64,000 nucleotides of DNA from Chloroflexota bacterium (lineage in GTDB: Bacteria > Chloroflexota > Dehalococcoidia > JACPQK01), in contig JACPQM010000047.1 of NCBI GenBank assembly GCA_016190505.1, forward strand, positions 25,884 to 89,883. The letters are read 5' to 3'. Shown one piece after another: positions 7,611 through 15,298 of the stretch. Below the pieces are notes generated by a model. That model had not been told where the DNA came from and did not search any database. It was given only the letters and a program-made list of their open reading frames with translations. The translations under genes and the position numbers were made by a program. Every line of letters starts with the position of its first letter. Within the stretch, counting starts at the first letter, position 1.

Positions 7611-8219
7611 CTAGGGAGCTAGCCGCCTGACCTCCCTAACGAAATCCTGCTCGGGCATCCCTCGGTACTGCACCGTTGTTTCCGCGTATTCGGGTCCCAT
7701 GGGCGAGATATGGCCCTGGAATACCAGGAACTTACCTTGAGGTCCGTTGACGGTGAAGTAGTCGTAAGGGACGGGTGTGCGGGCCACAGTATGGTTTACC
7801 TGGCGAAGGAACAGCACGACCTGGCTGCCAGGAGTTGCAGCAGGGTCCTCGTAGCCGCCAAAGTGGCCCACGGTGATGTGCTCCGCGCCGAGCTGGCCCT
7901 TAAGCGACTCCTCCACGCGAACGGTAGAGACTACCTTCCGCACTGGTGCCCGTAGCCCGTAATCCCGCGTCGTAGAAGCCTGTTTCACCACAGTGCCCCT
8001 GATGATGTACGTTGCACGGTTCGCGACAGTTCTCAGGTCAGGGGCGATGTCGAAATCCACGGCCGCTACTTGCCCTTCTGGGGGCCTGATCCACGGACCA
8101 AGCGCCCTGGCGGGTGACGACTTCTGAGCTAGCACCAATGCGGCCACAGCCACACTTGCGACAGCCAACGCGACCATCAACAACGGGAAGGCCTTCCACA
8201 CGAGGGCTCTTTTGACCAT
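7611..8219 (-). CDS. exported or membrane-anchored protein, unknown
   Basis: From the ATG at 8219, which has a perfect AGGAGG 6 bases upstream, the product is 202 residues. It has one N-terminal hydrophobic helix (about 9-31, FPLLMVALAVASVAVAALVL) with basic residues before it, so it is either secreted or anchored. The rest is a beta-rich domain; a RGTVVKQ strand followed by STVRVEESLKG resembles small exported domains seen beside peptidases. It lies 59 bases downstream of the matrixin-like protease gene on the same strand, which suggests co-transcription. No enzyme motif is visible. Confidence 0.7.
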   Translation of the reverse strand: MVKRALVWKAFPLLMVALAVASVAVAALVLAQKSSPARALGPWIRPPEGQVAAVDFDIAPDLRTVANRATYIIRGTVVKQASTTRDYGLRAPVRKVVSTVRVEESLKGQLGAEHITVGHFGGYEDPAATPGSQVVLFLRQVNHTVARTPVPYDYFTVNGPQGKFLVFQGHISPMGPEYAETTVQYRGMPEQDFVREVRRLAP

Positions 8220-8278
8220 GATATCCTCCTTTGCTGAAGAGTCTTGGTAGCGATTCCTTGCGGCCCAGTTCCGAAGGG

Positions 8279-8938
8279 CTAGTCCAAGTGGCCGTATAGG
8301 GGGCTCCAGCCCAGGACGGTGACGTCCCTTGGTTTGACTGTGTAGTAGCCCTGCCAACTCTGGTGCATGATCGCCTCCGTACTTGTGGACACCGAGGGGT
8401 GCGCGAGGCCAAGGCTATGTCCCATCTCGTGGGCGGGGACCTTTTGACGTAAGGTCGTCGGGCGGCCATTAACATCGATAGAATATTCGATGCTGTCGGA
8501 GTTCAGCCAGACGTCAGCCCACTCGGTGTGGGTGTCACTCGTCACATAACACGGGTCAGGAGAGGACGCGATAAAACCCCAGGCCGGCTCGTTCGGGTCG
8601 TCATCCACCGCGACCCAAGTATCTGGAGTGCCGCTGGTGATCTTATCGAAGTCAATGTAGCTCTGCTCACTATTCCAGTTCGAGGCGGCAGCATCCACAG
8701 GAGTAGCGTAGTCTTCCCCTTGGTCGTACCATATGTCCGGATGGTGCCTGTAGGTAATCGTCCCGGGATCGGACGGCCGTTCCCAATGCATGTGGAAGTA
8801 GTCAACATTGCCGCAGCCATGTGTGGCGCTGGCTGGCGAAGTGAACACCAAAAGCCAAGATGTCACTATCGCCATAACCGCTGCTAGTGAGATCAGGTTC
8901 CGCGGCTGGTTCGCGGTCTTCGCGACGGCAGCGAGCAT
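8279..8938 (-). CDS. secreted matrixin-like zinc metalloprotease
   Basis: The ATG at 8938 follows GGGAGG with good spacing and gives 219 residues. A signal peptide ends near SPASATHGC. The catalytic domain carries the long metzincin zinc site HEMGHSLGLAH, with the catalytic Glu, and a candidate Met-turn EAIMHQ about 12 residues later, as in matrixins and related predicted metalloproteases. It should act outside the cell on proteins. An ECF sigma/anti-sigma pair is divergent upstream and an exported protein follows downstream; a link to envelope response is inference. Three prepeptidase Cys residues could form disulfides. Confidence 0.8.
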   Translation of the reverse strand: MLAAVAKTANQPRNLISLAAVMAIVTSWLLVFTSPASATHGCGNVDYFHMHWERPSDPGTITYRHHPDIWYDQGEDYATPVDAAASNWNSEQSYIDFDKITSGTPDTWVAVDDDPNEPAWGFIASSPDPCYVTSDTHTEWADVWLNSDSIEYSIDVNGRPTTLRQKVPAHEMGHSLGLAHPSVSTSTEAIMHQSWQGYYTVKPRDVTVLGWSPLYGHLD

Positions 8939-9061
8939 GATTGCCTCCCTTCGGGGATACTTCACGCTAGAACGATCGGTGTGGCCCCCAACATTGGGCC
9001 ACCGAAGCGGAAACCTCCTTCCATAAGACAAGACGGCGGCGCTCCCCGATCCGCTCGCGGA

Positions 9062-9070
9062 TGATACAAT
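9062..9070 (+). promoter_or_regulatory. extended -10 box of the sigma factor gene
   Basis: TGATACAAT, with no -35 visible, ends 8 bases before the ATG at 9079. This supports 9079 as the real start and a nearly leaderless mRNA. Confidence 0.4.
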
Positions 9071-9078
9071 TCACGGCA

Positions 9079-9618
9079 ATGGATGAAGAGGCCCTTGTCA
9101 GGAAAGCCAGGCAGGGCGACGGTGAGTCCTTCGGAAGGCTCTTCGAGACCCACTCGCCCCGAGCACTGGGCGCTGCCATCGCCATCCTGGGAAACCGGGC
9201 AGATGCGGAGGACGTGGTCCAGGAGGCAGCGATCAAGGCTTTCAATTCTCTCGGGAGCCTCGCCAGCGACGGGGCATTCGGCGCCTGGTTCACCCGCATC
9301 GTCGTTAACAAGGCCATAGACCTGTTACGCCAACGTCGGCGCGACCAGGAACGCACCACGCCTTACGATCCCGACTGGGACCCACCAGGTGCCTCACGAG
9401 ATCTGGAAGGTGAGTTGGACGTGGCCGGTGGGGTGGGCCAGCTTCCACCAGAGCACCAGGCAGTCATCCGGCTTTACTACGGATATGGATATTCCACGCC
9501 CCAGATAGCTGAACTCCTGGGAAGACCGGAGGGGACGGTGCGGCGGCTGCTGAGCGAGTCCTACCGCCGCCTGCGTCTTATCTTAAGGGAGCAAGATGAA
9601 CGATCTACACCCAGTTGA
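9079..9618 (+). CDS. ECF-family RNA polymerase sigma factor
   Basis: The protein of about 179 residues has sigma region 2 (FGRLFETHSPRALGAAI then DAEDVVQEAAIKAF and AWFTRIVVNKAIDLLR) and region 4 (LPPEHQAVIRLYYGYGYSTPQIAELLG with the EGTVRRLLSESYRRLR recognition helix). An upstream in-frame ATG at 9061 is possible, but it overlaps the putative -10 box, and MDEEALVRKA is the usual family start. The end overlaps the next gene, a zinc-finger anti-sigma factor, by 23 bases. It is divergent from the secreted protease gene, a plausible but unproven target. Confidence 0.9.
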   Translation: MDEEALVRKARQGDGESFGRLFETHSPRALGAAIAILGNRADAEDVVQEAAIKAFNSLGSLASDGAFGAWFTRIVVNKAIDLLRQRRRDQERTTPYDPDWDPPGASRDLEGELDVAGGVGQLPPEHQAVIRLYYGYGYSTPQIAELLGRPEGTVRRLLSESYRRLRLILREQDERSTPS

Positions 9619-10498
9619 AGACTACTTCGCAGGGGTACTCGACCAGCGGCAACGGGACCAGTTCGAGCGCCATCTGGCCGCCTGCGTCCGCTGCCGGAAG
9701 GAACTGGCGGAGCTCGAGGCACTCCACACACTCCTGTCCAATGAGTTGCCGAAGACCCTCCCCTCACGGCAACCTCGGCCAGAGTGGGTCAAGCAGGTGA
9801 AGGCCCAGTTCCACCCGGCACGACGCCCCATGCGCTGGCTGGCCCTGGGTGCCGTACCGGTTCTCGTGGCGGCCGTGGCTTTGGCGCTCCTCCTGATTCT
9901 TCGGCAGACAGCCGACCCTTTGACTGCCCAGGAACATTTGAAGCGCGCATATGCAGCCACAATGCTGGAGAGCTTCCAGGGACGGTTCACGGTACTTGAT
10001 GGGCAAAGTTTGGCCTTGACGGGCACGTTCGCATATGCACCGGATGGGAGATGGGCAGTCACAAAGGAGAATAGTGCAGGACAGCGCATCGAGGAAACAC
10101 GGGTACAAGGGGAGAACTGGCGCCGTGCAGACGGCGACTGGGCCTCGGTTGGCCGCGCTCCGCTTTATGTCCGCACTGACAACCCTGTCATAGTGAGTGA
10201 CCTACCTGACCTCTTCGGTACGGTTCCCTCACTGAGGGAGGTGCAGCGTCCATCACGGGACACCTACGTTGGGGTAGCCTCAGCCTATGAGGGCCGACCA
10301 GGCGATGACCGTGGCGGCGCTAACCTGAACATGCTTTTCATGTTAAAGGGTTTTCCGCAAGTCGAAGCACAGCTTGCGGACGGGAGAATCAAGCGTATAC
10401 ACGTCACCGTGCTCCCAGCCCACGGTGAGCCCATGCTGGCCAAGATCGTCATAGAAAGCTATGGCATACCCGTGCACATCGAAGCGCCGAGCGAGTAG
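9596..10498 (+). CDS. anti-sigma factor with N-terminal zinc finger and one membrane helix
   Basis: The 300-residue protein opens with a zf-HC2/ZAS domain: FERHLAACVRCRKEL gives the HxxxCxxC zinc ligands near residues 26-33. A membrane helix follows at about 81-102 (WLALGAVPVLVAAVALALLL), then an extracytoplasmic domain of about 195 residues that resembles the LolA/LppX-like outer-leaflet domains in some anti-sigma factors (FQGRFTVLDG, ETRVQGENWRR). It should hold the preceding ECF sigma factor at the membrane and release it on an envelope signal. GGGAG precedes the ATG, which lies inside the sigma gene. Confidence 0.85.
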   Translation: MNDLHPVEDYFAGVLDQRQRDQFERHLAACVRCRKELAELEALHTLLSNELPKTLPSRQPRPEWVKQVKAQFHPARRPMRWLALGAVPVLVAAVALALLLILRQTADPLTAQEHLKRAYAATMLESFQGRFTVLDGQSLALTGTFAYAPDGRWAVTKENSAGQRIEETRVQGENWRRADGDWASVGRAPLYVRTDNPVIVSDLPDLFGTVPSLREVQRPSRDTYVGVASAYEGRPGDDRGGANLNMLFMLKGFPQVEAQLADGRIKRIHVTVLPAHGEPMLAKIVIESYGIPVHIEAPSE

Positions 10499-10690
10499 GG
10501 CATGGGCCCGCCCAGTTCGGGCCTGACGCGTTCGCCAAAACCCTCTGGGCAAGGTGCGCAACCGGCGCCTAGCACGTGTGGGGCGACCTAACGCTTTAGG
10601 CCGCTGCATCCGGCGATTGTGGCGATGCCCCTGCTTGTAGGGTATTATGTTGCAGGCAGGGGACGACATAAGGGTGAGATAGGAGTAGAC

Positions 10691-11188
10691 ATGCTAGAAC
10701 GAGAGCGGGAACGGGAGAGGGAAGACCGGAAGAGCCAGCCCTGGTTCCTGATGCGGGAGGAGCTGCGCCGGACCCGGCAGCAGCCGCGGGTGATCAAGAA
10801 GGCCGACCGGCAGACCTACGACATCGGTGGTGGGCAGCTCTTCACGCCCATTACCTACCGGGGGACCTGGCAGGTCCTCCCCGATCCCGACGTGCCGCTG
10901 TGCACCTTCGTGGCCTGGACCACTCAGATCGCCCCCCTGAAGGGAGATGCCCAGACCCGGGGCCACTCCCACCAGAACGAGGCGGTGTTCTACATCCTGG
11001 AGGGCAAGGGCTACGAGGTGCACGATAACGTCCGCTACCCCTGGGAGGCTGGGGACGTGGTGATCGTCCACGCGGGCTGCGTCCACGCCCACTTCTCGGT
11101 GGGCGACAAACCCGCCAAGGCCCTGGTCATCAACCCCAAGCCGGTGTACATGCACCTCAACTTGAAGGAGCAGGCGCCAAGAGCGTAG
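10691..11188 (+). CDS. cupin domain protein
   Basis: ATG at 10691 after GGAG gives 165 residues; a longer frame to 10619 has no ribosome site. After a very charged start (EREREREREDRK) the C-terminal half is one cupin barrel. Metal-binding motif 1 is GHSHQNEAVFYILEGKGY and motif 2 is PWEAGDVVIVHAGCVHAHF. This matches gentisate dioxygenase-like or storage-type single cupins. The substrate cannot be assigned. It stands alone between the anti-sigma gene and a GTAGGGGC palindrome. Confidence 0.8.
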   Translation: MLEREREREREDRKSQPWFLMREELRRTRQQPRVIKKADRQTYDIGGGQLFTPITYRGTWQVLPDPDVPLCTFVAWTTQIAPLKGDAQTRGHSHQNEAVFYILEGKGYEVHDNVRYPWEAGDVVIVHAGCVHAHFSVGDKPAKALVINPKPVYMHLNLKEQAPRA

Positions 11189-11206
11189 GGGGCGCCAATA
11201 AGAACC

Positions 11207-11235
11207 GTAGGGGCGAGTTTGAAACCCGCCTCTAC
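11207..11235. repeat. GTAGGGGC-family palindrome (imperfect)
   Basis: Arms GTAGGGGCGAGTTT and AAACCCGCCTCTAC around GA, with two mismatches, so a decayed copy. It lies between the cupin stop and the convergent RHH gene. Confidence 0.7.
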
Positions 11236-11247
11236 GCGATCGGTTGC

Positions 11248-11565
11248 CTAGGCAACGCTCAGCTCTACCGACGACGGCGTGGCCTTGCCGGAGTGCCAGA
11301 CCTGCCCTGTGGTCGTTGTTCCAAAAGGCCCAGACACGGCAATGGAGTAGCCCCCACTTGTTGTTCCGAAGTACAGGTAACCCTTGATGGCCTCGCGTAC
11401 AACTTGTGACACCGCCCGACCCGTTGCCCTACTGGCGGCTTCGACTGCTGCCATTTCCTCGGTAGTTAGCCGGACAGACAGCACGACTGTCTCGGCTCGC
11501 GTCTTGGCACGGGCTGCCGACGTCACTTCCTGCCCTAGAACATACCTGTTTCTGGCTGCGCTCAT
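11248..11565 (-). CDS. ribbon-helix-helix antitoxin (BrnA/CopG-like)
   Basis: In this 105-residue protein a central RHH core is visible: VVLSVRLTTEEMAAVEAAS, then GRAVSQVVREAIKGYL. The basic N-terminus and the Gly/Ser/Thr-rich tail are outside the fold. Its ATG overlaps the stop of the upstream toxin-like gene by 4 bases (ATGA), the order toxin then antitoxin typical of brnTA. It would bind the toxin and repress the shared promoter. The tail (FGTTSGGYSI, FGTTTTGQVW) is unusual and could be toxin-binding. Confidence 0.75.
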   Translation of the reverse strand: MSAARNRYVLGQEVTSAARAKTRAETVVLSVRLTTEEMAAVEAASRATGRAVSQVVREAIKGYLYFGTTSGGYSIAVSGPFGTTTTGQVWHSGKATPSSVELSVA

Positions 11566-11894
11566 TGCTCACTCCCTTCGTAGCGCTGGCGATGGTGTCG
11601 GTTAGCCTCGAAGGCCGTCACGGGGCGCCAGATGCCAACCTGGCCCGTGGGCTCCATCGGCACGACGAGGCACCGGCCGCTCCTGGCTGTGCCCACCATG
11701 ATGACGGGCGCACGCCCTGTGCCGGCGTTCAAGAAGTACCTCGGTGTGCCACCATGCGCCTCCACGATCTCTTGCACAGAGACAACATGCTTGCGGTAAG
11801 TGCCCCGTTCGGCGAGGTGTTGCAGGAATGCCTCATCGAACTGCAACTCCTCCACACGTCCGTGGGTGCTGAACAACGCTTCAGCATCATCCAC
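11562..11894 (-). CDS. BrnT-like toxin candidate
   Basis: The 110-residue protein has the layout of BrnT/DUF4258-type RelE-like toxins: LQFDEAFLQHLAERG, a VSVQEIVEAHGG helix, then two strands (APVIMVGTARSGRCLVV) and GIWRPVTAFEAN near the end, which parallels the WRVITAR motif of BrnT. These toxins are usually ribonucleases that inhibit translation. An RHH antitoxin follows with an ATGA overlap. Only about 65 bases separate it from the divergent DUF6941 gene. Catalytic residues cannot be assigned by eye. Confidence 0.65.
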   Translation of the reverse strand: MDDAEALFSTHGRVEELQFDEAFLQHLAERGTYRKHVVSVQEIVEAHGGTPRYFLNAGTGRAPVIMVGTARSGRCLVVPMEPTGQVGIWRPVTAFEANRHHRQRYEGSEQ

Positions 11895-11959
11895 GCCACG
11901 TTGACCCCGCTCGGAGCGCGCTGTATGCTATGTTTACATTGTATACAAGGAGACCGCCC

Positions 11960-12436
11960 ATGGCAACTCGCCTCAAAAAGATCAGCAAGGAGCCCCTGGC
12001 TCTTGACCGGCCGCGGATAGACTTCCTAATCCTAGCGGATAGGGCCGAGGCCATCAACGGCAAACTGTACCTGATGGGGGGAGGGTGGAGCGAGTGGCGT
12101 TGGCCCGACTTCAACCTGCCCATCTCGTTCGGCATCGCCGCCGGAGTGCTGGTCCCGTGGAATGCGACGAACGAGGAGCACACGCTGAGCGTCTTCATCG
12201 AGCACGAAGATGGCACCAGAATAGAACCCCAGGTCACGGCTAAGCTGAACGTGGGGCGCCCTCCAAGTGCCGTCCGTGGTCAGTCGTTCCTGACAGTTAT
12301 CGCTGTCAACAGCTCGTGGAAGCTATCAGGTGAAGGGATGTACCGCGCAGTTGCCGTTCTAGGGGAGGAGGAGCGCAGGCACGCTTCCTTCAGAGCAGTC
12401 CAGATTGCGGCCCAGCCACCCACCCCGCCGACATGA
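11960..12436 (+). CDS. DUF6941-like protein
   Basis: AAGGAG lies 7 bases before the ATG at 11960, giving 158 residues; the longer frame from 11930 lacks a ribosome site. The DUF6941 pattern is visible: FLILADRAEAINGKLYLMGGG near residues 21-41, then LPISFGIAAGVLVP, and EHTLSVFIEHEDG further on. Function unknown; the fold is predicted to be a beta sandwich. The C-terminus is Pro-rich. It is divergent from the BrnT-like gene. Confidence 0.7.
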   Translation: MATRLKKISKEPLALDRPRIDFLILADRAEAINGKLYLMGGGWSEWRWPDFNLPISFGIAAGVLVPWNATNEEHTLSVFIEHEDGTRIEPQVTAKLNVGRPPSAVRGQSFLTVIAVNSSWKLSGEGMYRAVAVLGEEERRHASFRAVQIAAQPPTPPT

Positions 12437-12501
12437 TGCCGTTTGCTGGGCTATCCGCGTAACTGATCTGGCGGTCCACATCTCCCGGCCTGGACGATGA
12501 C

Positions 12502-12517
12502 GCCCGCTGAGGCGGGC
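12502..12517. terminator. short GC hairpin between convergent genes
   Basis: GCCCGC (12502-12507) pairs with GCGGGC (12512-12517). It lies between the ends of the DUF6941-like gene and mobB, with no T run. The surrounding 137 bases hold no gene that I can see. Confidence 0.3.
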
Positions 12518-12573
12518 CACTCACCAGTTGCCAATGTAGGCCCCCCGAGTTAGGCCCGGAGCGCCTGGCCTGT

Positions 12574-13218
12574 CTACACCCGCACCGACAAATCCAGGCT
12601 CTCAATGCTGTCTATGCCCTTGAGGGTGGAGGCCATGCCCAGCACGGCCTGCACCATGATGTCCCGCACGAAGGGCTTGAGGGGGACGTACTGCCCGTTA
12701 ATGGTCAGGCTGACCCCGGCGGCAGGCTTGTGGCGCAGCAGCTTCTCGACCACAGCGTCCACAATGCCCGGGGCGTCGTCCAGCCCGAACTGGGGCACCG
12801 GCATCTCCAGGGGCTCGTCGGTGGCGATGGCGATAAGTTCCTTGGGGGTGCACAGTATCTCGCCGCCTCGCTCCTTGCGGTGCACCTCGACCTTGAGGAA
12901 GTGGCTTTGCTTGTAGCCTTCGGTGAGGATGACGTCATAGCCTTTGCCCAGGAGGCGGGCGATCTCCTCCAGGGCCGTATCGCCCGCGGTGTCCTGGACG
13001 ATGGCCAGCTTGTTGGGCGAAGATACCACGATGGCGTTGCTGCCCGCCTGCTTGAGCCGCCAGCTATCCTTGCCCGGCTTGTCCATCTCGAAGCCGTGGG
13101 TATCGTGCTTGACCGTGGCCACCTTGTAGCCCCGGCGGCGGAACTCGGGGATGAGCTTCTCCAGCAGGGTGGTCTTGCCCGAGTCGGACTTGCCTACGAT
13201 GCAGACGATGGGCAGCAT
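12574..13218 (-). CDS. mobB: molybdopterin-guanine dinucleotide biosynthesis protein B (MobB)
   Basis: This 214-residue GTP-binding protein has the P-loop GKSDSGKTTL at residues 9-18 and the MobB segment ATVKHDTHGFEMDKPGKDSW. MobB assists MobA in converting molybdopterin to the guanine dinucleotide form. The last 50 residues (LTINGQYVPLKPFVRDIM) form an extra C-terminal domain seen in longer MobB proteins. It begins 3 bases after the moeA stop in the mobA-moeA-mobB operon, so it should be co-expressed. The cofactor could serve molybdo-enzymes; tungsten AOR enzymes use a related bis-pterin. Confidence 0.92.
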   Translation of the reverse strand: MLPIVCIVGKSDSGKTTLLEKLIPEFRRRGYKVATVKHDTHGFEMDKPGKDSWRLKQAGSNAIVVSSPNKLAIVQDTAGDTALEEIARLLGKGYDVILTEGYKQSHFLKVEVHRKERGGEILCTPKELIAIATDEPLEMPVPQFGLDDAPGIVDAVVEKLLRHKPAAGVSLTINGQYVPLKPFVRDIMVQAVLGMASTLKGIDSIESLDLSVRV

Positions 13219-13221
13219 TGG

Positions 13222-14484
13222 TTACTCCTGATCTGTGTCTTCGTGCCAGTCGAGCATGAGGACCCGGACGCGGTCGCCGGGCCTGGCGCCGGGGCTGTCC
13301 TCGGGGACCACGGCCAGGCCGTTGGCCCGGGCCATGGAGGTGAGCACGCCGGAGCCCTGGTTGCCCGTGGTCCGGGCGTAGTACTGGCCGTCGCTCCTGG
13401 TGACAATAGCCCGGGCGTAGGTCCGGCGGCCATCGGGGTTCCTGATGGTATCCTGCAAAGTGGCCCAGATGGCCGGTTTCTCCCAGTTGGTCCGGCCCAG
13501 CATCTTGTAGATGGCGGGCCGGGCGTAGAGCTCGAAGCAGACCATGGAGCTTACCGGGTTCCCTGGCAGGCCCAGGTGTGGTATGCGCCGTCCGCCCTTG
13601 CCCAGCACGCCGAAGGCCAGCGGCTTGCCCGGCCTCATGCGCACGGTCCAGAAGGTGATCTCGCCCTCCTCGGCCAGGACCTCCTTGACCACGTCGTAAT
13701 AGCCCTGGGAAACGCCGGCGGAGGTGAGCACGATGTCGGCCTCCAGTGCCCGGTCCAGGTGGCGGCGCAGGTCCTCGATGCGGTCCCGGGCGATGCCCAA
13801 GAGCAGGGGGATACCGCCATAGCGGAGCACCTGGGAGGCCAGGCTGTAGCTGTTGCTGTTGTAGATCTGGCCGGGCCCCAGCGGCTGGCCCAGGGGCACC
13901 AGCTCGTCGCCGGTGGCCAGCACGGCGACCCTGGGGCGCCGGATGACCTTGACCGTGGCCCGGCCCAGCGAGGCCAGCACCCCGATCTCCGCGGGGCGGA
14001 GCAGGGTGCCCTGGGACAGGACCAACTCGCCCCTCATAATGTCCTCGCCCGCGCGGCGGATGTTGGCGGCCGCGGGGACCGCCTTGCGGACGGCGATCTC
14101 GTCCAGGCTGCGGCCGGACTGGCGCCGCTCGACCTCGTCGGTCTCCTCGAAGGGGACGACGGTATCGGCGCCGGGCGGCACCGGCGCCCCGGTCATGATG
14201 CGGATGGCCGCGCCGGCCGCGACTGCCGCCTGAGTGGTGTAGCCGGCCGCCACCTCGCCGATGACCTGTAACGTCACCGGCCCGTCCGGCGAGGCGCTCC
14301 GGATGCTCTCGGCCAGCACGGCGTAGCCGTCCATGGCCGAGTTATCGGCGGGTGGCACGTCCAGGGTGGAGCGGATGTCCTCGGCCAGCACCTGGCCCTG
14401 GCAGTCCAGGATAGGCTTCTCCTCGGGTTCCAGGATGTGCACGTTGCTCAGAATGCGTTCCAGGGCTTCTTCTACGGTAATCAT
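13222..14484 (-). CDS. moeA: molybdopterin molybdenumtransferase (MoeA)
   Basis: The enzyme (420 residues) inserts molybdate (or tungstate) into adenylylated molybdopterin. MoeA hallmarks are present: DVPPADNSAMDGYA near residue 58, GAAIRIMTGAPVPPGADTVVPFE, LATGDELV, YNSNSYSLASQ, SAGVSQGYYDVVKEVL and GLPGNPVSSMVCFE. The ATG at 14484 overlaps the mobA stop (ATGA), so the longer frame to 14535 is rejected. It is the middle gene of the operon. A second MoeA paralogue, common in tungsten users, is not in the window. Confidence 0.95.
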   Translation of the reverse strand: MITVEEALERILSNVHILEPEEKPILDCQGQVLAEDIRSTLDVPPADNSAMDGYAVLAESIRSASPDGPVTLQVIGEVAAGYTTQAAVAAGAAIRIMTGAPVPPGADTVVPFEETDEVERRQSGRSLDEIAVRKAVPAAANIRRAGEDIMRGELVLSQGTLLRPAEIGVLASLGRATVKVIRRPRVAVLATGDELVPLGQPLGPGQIYNSNSYSLASQVLRYGGIPLLLGIARDRIEDLRRHLDRALEADIVLTSAGVSQGYYDVVKEVLAEEGEITFWTVRMRPGKPLAFGVLGKGGRRIPHLGLPGNPVSSMVCFELYARPAIYKMLGRTNWEKPAIWATLQDTIRNPDGRRTYARAIVTRSDGQYYARTTGNQGSGVLTSMARANGLAVVPEDSPGARPGDRVRVLMLDWHEDTDQE

Positions 14485-15107
14485 GGCCTTCTCTCCAGGG
14501 TAGCGGACAGGCTGTCGGCCTTGCTGCGGGCCCACTCCAGGTCCGCCTGAGTATTGATGTTAAAGAAGCTCAAGTGCTCGGGGTCAAAGCGGTCTATCTC
14601 CGGCTCCGTGACCATGCGCACGCGGACCAGGGGAAGGAGCTGTATGATCTGCAAAGAATCCTGCTGAATAAGCTCCTCCATTGGCCCCAAACAGCCCCTG
14701 GAGTACACCGCGTGGAGCGGCTCCTGGTGCGTGCCCACGTAGGGGATGACAATATCGTGGCCCGGGGCTTGCTCCAGCAAGTAGCTCAGGAATGACGGGA
14801 TTAGAAAGGGCATGTCGCAGGCCACCACCAGGCTGTAGTGGCAGGAGGCATGGTGCAGGCCGGTGTAGATGCCCCCCAAGGAGCCTTTGCCCGGGTACAG
14901 GTCCGACAGCCAGCGCAGACCGGGCCGGGGTTCGAGGGGCCGCTCCCCCGGCCCGGGCGCGGTGATGAGCAGCACCTCCTGGCTCAGGCGGCTGACCACG
15001 TCCACCACCCGCTGGAGCACGGTTGCCCCGCCGATAGCCTCCATGGCCTTGTCGCGTCCCAGGCGCCGGCTCAGGCCGCCCGCAAGTACAATGGCTGTTG
15101 TCTCCAA
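14481..15107 (-). CDS. mobA: molybdenum cofactor guanylyltransferase (MobA)
   Basis: The 208-residue nucleotidyltransferase attaches GMP to molybdenum cofactor. The N-terminal motif LAGGLSRRLGRDKA is diagnostic, and the fold continues with LSDLYPGKGSLGGIYTGL, VVACDMPFL and FFNINTQADL. The operon starts with this gene. A -10-like TACAAT at 15119-15124 (complement strand) ends 11 bases before the ATG, so the leader is very short. The operon is divergent from the nitrogenase-like genes, with about 190 bases between them. Confidence 0.93.
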   Translation of the reverse strand: METTAIVLAGGLSRRLGRDKAMEAIGGATVLQRVVDVVSRLSQEVLLITAPGPGERPLEPRPGLRWLSDLYPGKGSLGGIYTGLHHASCHYSLVVACDMPFLIPSFLSYLLEQAPGHDIVIPYVGTHQEPLHAVYSRGCLGPMEELIQQDSLQIIQLLPLVRVRMVTEPEIDRFDPEHLSFFNINTQADLEWARSKADSLSATLERRP

Positions 15108-15229
15108 GGTTGCTGTCTATTGTAGCGCCCAGAGTAGGGGTCAAGCAATCCGCACCCCGCCCCCCCCACGGCACAAAGTTCATTTTACCATGTTAGCAGA
15201 CGGCGGTATGTGGCCCCAGCTTTGTTTTC

Positions 15230-15259
15230 TTGACAGTCCCAATTTCGGTTTGATACGAT
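15230..15259 (+). promoter_or_regulatory. promoter of the nitrogenase-like operon
   Basis: Consensus -35 TTGACA at 15230-15235, 18-base spacer, extended -10 TGATACGAT (15251-15259). The start codon is 40 bases downstream with GAGGAGG before it. Confidence 0.7.
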
Positions 15260-15298
15260 GGGAATTGCGTAACTCTTGCAACCACTGAGGAGGCACCA

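Noticed and set aside
12730..14271. A 513-codon open frame on the plus strand across mobB and moeA
   Set aside because: It is antisense to two certain genes with strong motifs, and its protein is of the Gly/His/Gln-rich type that GC-rich antisense frames give.
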